From assembly GCF_000971335.1 (NCBI RefSeq), contig NZ_JZJL01000042.1:1-44812 (forward strand): 44,812 bases of DNA, read 5' to 3'. Position 1 is the stretch's first letter, and each line of letters opens with the position of its first letter. Source of the DNA: Chromobacterium vaccinii. Its GTDB lineage: Bacteria; Pseudomonadota; Gammaproteobacteria; Burkholderiales; Chromobacteriaceae. Below, piece after piece: positions 40,611-44,812 of the stretch. The notes under the pieces are model-generated. The model did not search any database. It was not told the origin of the DNA and was given only the letters and a program-made list of their open reading frames with translations. Made by a program: the position numbers and the translations under genes.

Positions 40611-42488
40611 TTAGCTCAGCTCGTTGACGGCGCGCCATGCCTGGTCGATGGCGGCGTGGGTGTACGGGTTCCAGTCGGAGTCGGAGTTGGCGATCGCCAC
40701 CTTGCCGGCCGGGCGGCGGGCGGTGGCGATGATGCGCTTGGACTCTTCTTCGTCGTCGTACATCGAGTTGAGGAAGTAGGAATAGCCGTGCGACCAGCGG
40801 TTGACGGTGATGGCCGCGATGTCGCGGTTGTGGTCGAAGCCGGCGGGGCCGAGGATGCGCTGCAGCTGGCTGCGGATCATGTTCTCGTGCTCGGAGAACG
40901 GCATGGCCAGCAGTTTGGCGCGGCCCATCTTCCACTGGGTGCGCGGGTCCAGATTGGAGCCGGCGATGGTGGGCACGTAGACCATGTGCAGGCACATCGG
41001 CTCTGACGGCTTGCGCGGATGCTGGTAGCCGCCGATGTCCACCGGATAATCCATCTTGATGCGGCTGTACGGCATCGACGGGCAGTACAGCTCGTGCACG
41101 CCCAGCTTCATGAAGCTGTCCCAGTTCTTCAGCACCACCTTGGTGTAGACCAGCGGCGCCTTGACGTTCATCGCCAGCGCCTGCTTCTGATCGTTTTCCA
41201 GCTCCGGCATGATGTGCGGGATCATCATGTTGTAACAGGCCATCACCACGTGGCGGCCCTGCACGCGGCGCAGCCTGCCGCCCTTGTCCAGATAGCCGAC
41301 GTCCACCGGGCCCTTGGCGTTTTCCACGCGCACCACGGTGCTGTTCAGCCGCAGCCGCACCGGATTTTCCGGCAGGTCGAGCTTGCTGTAGTCGAAGCGG
41401 GCAAGCACGATGTCGTTCATGTCCTTGCCCGGCGCCGCCTGCGGAATCATCTTGCGCACCAGGAGGCGGGCGATGGACGCGTTGCCGTCGGGGAAGTGGT
41501 AGATGTAGGGGTCGCGCAGCTCGGCTTCCGCCTCGGCGCTGATCTTGCCGAGGCCGGCCACGCCGTGGAAGCCCGGCAGGTCGAGGTTGCGCGCGTCCAG
41601 CGCCGGCAGGCCGTCGATGCCCACTGCCTGGAAGTCGTTGCTGCGCGACTGGAAGAAGCGGATCGCGGTGGCGCTGAGGCCGACGTGGCGGGACAGGTAG
41701 GTGCTGTAGCTGATCTTGGCCAGATAGGCTTCGCGCTTGTTCTTGGGCATGTCGCCCAGGTAGTCGCGGGTGCTGGTGTGCAGGGCGATCAGCGCGTCGC
41801 GGTCCTGCTTCGACATCGGGAAGTCGTTGATGAAGTCGCGGATCGGGCGCGCGTTCAGGCGCTTGGGATCGATGTCGTCCGCCACCTGCAGATAGGGGTC
41901 GCCGCCTACGGTCTTGTCGATGCCGAAGTCTTCCTTATTGAAGAACACGCCGCGCGACAGCTTGAGGTCGGGATAGAAATTGCGGTGGAAGTGGCTGGCC
42001 AGGCCATCGATGTCGATGGTCAGTTCCTTCATCAGCGCCAGCGCTTCCTTGCTGAACACGTGCTTGGGCGATTGCAGCGATTCGGTGCCGCCGTAGCCCA
42101 GCATCAGGCGGTTGCCGACCTTGAACTCGTTGCGCTTGGCGTGGCCGCCGAAGTCGTCGTGGTTGTCCAGGATCAGTACTTTGGCTTGCGGATGCTTCTT
42201 GCGGTAGTAATGCGCGGCCGCGAGGCCGCTGATGCCGCCGCCTACCACCACCAGGTCGTATTGCTCTTCCACCTTGGCACCGCCCAGGTTGAACGCGTGG
42301 TGGGCGCGGCCCAGCTTGTGGGCGTTCTCGAAGGAGCCGTCATGGTTGCCGCGCAGTCCGGTGAGCGAAGGCGGGTAGTAGCTGGCGCTGATCTGTCGGG
42401 GTGCGGCACGGAGGATTTCCAGCGGAGTGAGCCCGGCAGCCACCGTCAGCGCAAAACCGTTGAGGAAGTCTCGTCGGGTAATGGACAT
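40611..42488 (-). CDS. Tat-exported FAD-dependent oxidoreductase, spermidine dehydrogenase-like
   Basis: A 625-residue flavoprotein. The N-terminus has a twin-arginine signal, ITRRDFLNGFALTVAAGL, so it is folded before export. The FAD-binding fingerprint VVVGGGISGLAAAHYY is at about 81-96 and the next acidic residue is in LILDNHDDFGGHA. Size and overall pattern resemble the spermidine dehydrogenase (SpdH) of Pseudomonas aeruginosa, but I cannot confirm the substrate; a general amine or alcohol oxidoreductase is possible. It is followed by the triheme cytochrome gene, its probable electron acceptor. Confidence 0.85.
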   Translation of the reverse strand: MSITRRDFLNGFALTVAAGLTPLEILRAAPRQISASYYPPSLTGLRGNHDGSFENAHKLGRAHHAFNLGGAKVEEQYDLVVVGGGISGLAAAHYYRKKHPQAKVLILDNHDDFGGHAKRNEFKVGNRLMLGYGGTESLQSPKHVFSKEALALMKELTIDIDGLASHFHRNFYPDLKLSRGVFFNKEDFGIDKTVGGDPYLQVADDIDPKRLNARPIRDFINDFPMSKQDRDALIALHTSTRDYLGDMPKNKREAYLAKISYSTYLSRHVGLSATAIRFFQSRSNDFQAVGIDGLPALDARNLDLPGFHGVAGLGKISAEAEAELRDPYIYHFPDGNASIARLLVRKMIPQAAPGKDMNDIVLARFDYSKLDLPENPVRLRLNSTVVRVENAKGPVDVGYLDKGGRLRRVQGRHVVMACYNMMIPHIMPELENDQKQALAMNVKAPLVYTKVVLKNWDSFMKLGVHELYCPSMPYSRIKMDYPVDIGGYQHPRKPSEPMCLHMVYVPTIAGSNLDPRTQWKMGRAKLLAMPFSEHENMIRSQLQRILGPAGFDHNRDIAAITVNRWSHGYSYFLNSMYDDEEESKRIIATARRPAGKVAIANSDSDWNPYTHAAIDQAWRAVNELS

Positions 42489-42541
42489 GGCTTTTCCTGT
42501 GTTGTTGTTGGAATAAACCAGCAGCCTCTGCGTGCTGTCTG

Positions 42542-42590
42542 GCGTTCCATTATAACAAATTGTAAATATAGTTAATTTTTATGCTGCGGG
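42542..42590 (-). promoter_or_regulatory. Extended -10 promoter of the flavoprotein-cytochrome operon
   Basis: On the minus strand TGTTATAAT (42557-42549) is a perfect extended -10 box. The -35 region is a poor match but very AT-rich, as expected for an extended -10 promoter with an UP-like element. Transcription would start near 42542, giving a leader of about 54 bases with AGGAAAAG before the start codon. Confidence 0.65.
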
Positions 42591-42617
42591 AATGACGAAT
42601 CGAGGCAGGGAAACGAA

Positions 42618-42640
42618 CAGGCCCGGTTGAGCCGGGCCTG
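42618..42640 (-). terminator. Terminator after fruA
   Basis: CAGGCCCGG-TTGA-GCCGGGCCTG forms a 9-bp stem with a loop of about five bases; on the minus strand it is followed by TTCGTTTCC. It lies 32 bases past the fruA stop. Confidence 0.7.
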
Positions 42641-42672
42641 GGAGGATGGGATGGGGCCGCGCGGCGGCGGGA

Positions 42673-44331
42673 TCAGGCCAGGGCGATTCTCTTCTTCAAC
42701 AGGCCCAGCGCCAATGCCGTGACCAGGGTGCCGGCGGCCAGCGCCGCCAGGTAGCTGAGCAGGTGTTCCACCGCATTGGGGATGGGCAGCACGAACACGC
42801 CGCCGTGCGGCACCTTCAGTTGCACGCCCATGGTCATCGAGACGGCGCCGGCCAGCGCCGAGCCGGCCATCAAGGCCGGGATCACGCGGAAGGGATCGCG
42901 GGCGGCGAAGGGAATGGCGCCTTCGCTGATGAAGGCCAGGCCCAGCACCGCGGCGGCCTTGCCGGCCTCGTGCTCGTCGGCGGTGAAGCGGTCGCGGAAT
43001 AATCGGGTGGCCAGCGCTAGCCCTAGCGGCGGCGTCATGCCGGCGGCCATCACCGCGGCCATCGGCGTGTACACCTGGCTGGCGATCAGGCCGGTGGCGA
43101 AGGCGTAGGCCGCCTTGTTGACCGGACCGCCCATGTCGAAGGCCATCATCGCGCCCAACAGCGCGCCCAGGGCCAGCGCGCTGCTGCCCTGCATGCCCTT
43201 TAGCGCCTCGGTCAGCGCCGACAGCACGGCGGCCACCGGCTGGCCCACCACGTAGATCATCAAGAGGCCGGTCAGCAGCGAGCCTAGCACCGGCAGGATC
43301 AGCACCGGCTTCAGGCCGTCCAGATGCTGGCCCAGCTTGATCCGGCGGTTCAATTCGCGGGTGCCGTAGCCGGCGATGAAGCCGGCGGCGATGCCGCCCA
43401 GGAAGCCGGAGCCCAGGCTGGCGGCCAGCATGCCGCCCACCATGCCGGGCGCGATGCCGGGGCGGTCGGCCACGGAATAGGCGATGTAGCCGGCCAGGAT
43501 GGGCACCATCAGCGCGAAGGCGGATTTGGCGCCGATCTGGAACAGCGACCACGCCAGGGTGCCCTTGTGCGCGTCGTCGAAGGCGTAAATGCCGCCCAGC
43601 GCGAAGGCGAGCGCGATCAGGATGCCGCCGGCGGTGACGAAGGGCAGCATGAAGGACACGCCGGTCATCAGGTGGCGGTAGGGGCCGTCCTTGGCTTTTT
43701 CCGGGCTCGCGGCTGTGGCCGAGCCTGCGCCTTCCCATGGCCGCGCTTCTTCGATGGCGCGGCGGATCAGCGCCTTGCCGTCGCCGATGGCGGCCTTGGT
43801 GCCGCTCTTGAACAGCCGCTTGCCGGCGAAGCGGTCCAGCTGCACCTGGGTGTCGGCGGCGATCACCACCAGATCGGCGGCGGCGATCTCGGCGTCGGTC
43901 AGCGCGTCCTGCGCGCCGACCGAGCCCTGGGTTTCCACCCGCATCGCGTGGCCCAGCGCCTTCGCGCCCTGGACCAGCCCCTCGGCCGCCATGAAGGTGT
44001 GGGCGATGCCGGTGGGGCAGCCGGTGATGGCGACGATGCTCAGCGCGCGCTCGGTCGCCGCCGCGCCATCCAGCTGCGCGGCCGGATCGGCTAGTACCGC
44101 GTCCAGCGTGGCATGGCGCGCGGGCCGCTGCCCGGCGCGGCCGTCGTCGGGACAGTCCACCAGCAGGATCTGGCTGGCGGCCTGCAGGCGATCCGCGTCC
44201 AGCGCCGGTTGTCCGTCGATTTCGATGTCTATCCGCTTGCCCTGACGCTGGGCGGCCTGTCGCAGCGCTTCGGCGGCCAGCCTGGCCTGGGTGCTGCGTT
44301 CTCCTGCGCGGATGATGGCGACGATGCTCAT
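42673..44331 (-). CDS. fruA: Fructose-specific PTS enzyme IIBC
   Basis: A 552-residue phosphotransferase-system permease. Residues 1-90 are the duplicated IIB'-like domain. The active IIB domain follows with phospho-Cys105 in [16 protein letters not shown]. From about 215 the IIC membrane part has about eight to ten helices, including [13 protein letters not shown] and the [11 protein letters not shown] segment. It takes up fructose as fructose 1-phosphate using phosphate from the FruB-type multiphosphoryl protein. It lies 30 bases downstream of fruK, the usual fruBKA order. Confidence 0.96.
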   Translation of the reverse strand: MSIVAIIRAGERSTQARLAAEALRQAAQRQGKRIDIEIDGQPALDADRLQAASQILLVDCPDDGRAGQRPARHATLDAVLADPAAQLDGAAATERALSIVAITGCPTGIAHTFMAAEGLVQGAKALGHAMRVETQGSVGAQDALTDAEIAAADLVVIAADTQVQLDRFAGKRLFKSGTKAAIGDGKALIRRAIEEARPWEGAGSATAASPEKAKDGPYRHLMTGVSFMLPFVTAGGILIALAFALGGIYAFDDAHKGTLAWSLFQIGAKSAFALMVPILAGYIAYSVADRPGIAPGMVGGMLAASLGSGFLGGIAAGFIAGYGTRELNRRIKLGQHLDGLKPVLILPVLGSLLTGLLMIYVVGQPVAAVLSALTEALKGMQGSSALALGALLGAMMAFDMGGPVNKAAYAFATGLIASQVYTPMAAVMAAGMTPPLGLALATRLFRDRFTADEHEAGKAAAVLGLAFISEGAIPFAARDPFRVIPALMAGSALAGAVSMTMGVQLKVPHGGVFVLPIPNAVEHLLSYLAALAAGTLVTALALGLLKKRIALA

Positions 44332-44361
44332 GTGTTTCCCCTGTTGCTAAGCGGGCGCGGC

Positions 44362-44812
44362 TCAGGCCGCGTCCAGGGTTTGCAGGCTGACGGCGGCGGC
44401 CAGCTCTCGTATCTGTTGTTCCGGCGGCAGATGGGGACCGACGCGCTGCAGCTTGGCGACGGCGAAGGCCACCGCCAGCCTCAGGCTGTCGGCCGCGTCC
44501 AGGCCCTGGCGCCGGGCGGCGACCAGGCCGGCCACCAGCGCATCGCCGGCGCCCACGGTGCTCAAAGGCCGCTGCGGCGGCAGGCTGGCCAGCAGCGCCG
44601 CGTCGGCGTCCACCAGCAGCGCGCCTTGTTCGCCCAGCGACACCACCACCCGGCCGACTCCCATCCGCTGCAGGCCGCGCGCGCAACGGACCACGTCGCC
44701 CAGGCCGGGCAGCGGGCGGCCGGCCCATTGCGCCAGCTCCTCGCGGTTGGGTTTCACACAGTCGGGCAGCGCTTCGGGCGGGTTGGCCAGCGCGGCGGCC
44801 AGCGGCGAGCCG
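44362..44812 (-). CDS. fruK: 1-phosphofructokinase (partial, cut by window edge)
   Basis: The C-terminal 150 codons of a PfkB-family sugar kinase; the beginning lies beyond 44812. The conserved ATP/anion-hole motif STVGAGDALVAG is present, with the catalytic Asp, preceded by VVSLGEQGALLV. KPNREELAQWAG is the substrate-region motif of 1-phosphofructokinases and related tagatose-6-phosphate kinases. It phosphorylates fructose 1-phosphate to fructose 1,6-bisphosphate. Assignment is strengthened by fruA immediately after it. Confidence 0.93.
   Translation of the reverse strand, partial: GSPLAAALANPPEALPDCVKPNREELAQWAGRPLPGLGDVVRCARGLQRMGVGRVVVSLGEQGALLVDADAALLASLPPQRPLSTVGAGDALVAGLVAARRQGLDAADSLRLAVAFAVAKLQRVGPHLPPEQQIRELAAAVSLQTLDAA

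Noticed and set aside
42572-44728. 718-codon Arg/Gly-rich frame over fruA and fruK
   Set aside because: Shadow frame; fruA and fruK motifs are clear in the correct frames and the translation is low complexity.

Overview
The window looks like chromosome from a GC-rich betaproteobacterium, most probably Chromobacterium or a close relative in the Neisseriales. This is an inference from protein style and gene neighbourhoods: a Pseudomonas-type ArgR beside an aot-type transporter, the giant NAD-glutamate dehydrogenase, and a Zur/Znu operon. No rRNA, tRNA, CRISPR array or intact insertion sequence was seen. Most of the window is ordinary core genome with tightly packed operons.

Left part (1-17.7 kb). 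The left edge is the last codons and right end of an IS3-family element, which abuts a CHASE/PAS sensor kinase. Next comes an arginine module on the minus strand (aotJ, aotQ, aotM, argR), divergent from gdhB. A near-perfect ArgR half-site lies where the gdhB -35 box should be, which joins uptake, regulator and catabolic enzyme in one circuit. A 5'-nucleotidase lipoprotein, a diguanylate cyclase, dut, coaBC, radC and two small proteins of unknown function follow.

Middle (17.9-30 kb). A secreted DUF2844-like protein is paired with a DUF3443-like lipoprotein that carries two pepsin-style aspartate motifs. Then come a flavin reductase, tyrS and a cytochrome b561. A complete periplasmic disulfide-reduction operon (dsbD, a TlpA-like protein, dsbG) is divergent from its probable two-component regulator, with a TTAA-N7-TTAA direct repeat between them. 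Two tandem cytochrome c' paralogues are separated by a 267-bp MITE-like element with perfect 19-bp terminal inverted repeats and a TAA target duplication.

Right part (30-44.8 kb). A zinc-uptake operon (zur, a COG0523 GTPase, a 61-residue His-rich membrane peptide, znuC, znuB, znuA) has a Zur operator over its promoter. Its 3' end overlaps a convergent DsbD_2/SafE-like membrane protein gene. After this come an enoyl-CoA hydratase, a LysR regulator, a small helical protein, a GFA/GNAT/GST gene string, a Tat-exported flavoprotein with its triheme cytochrome c, and the fructose PTS genes fruA and fruK, the latter cut by the window edge.

The observations most worth following are the ArgR site at gdhB, the DUF2844/DUF3443 pair as a possible bacterial pepsin-like system, the His-rich peptide in the zinc operon, the putative box in the Dsb regulatory region, and the nested-hairpin MITE.
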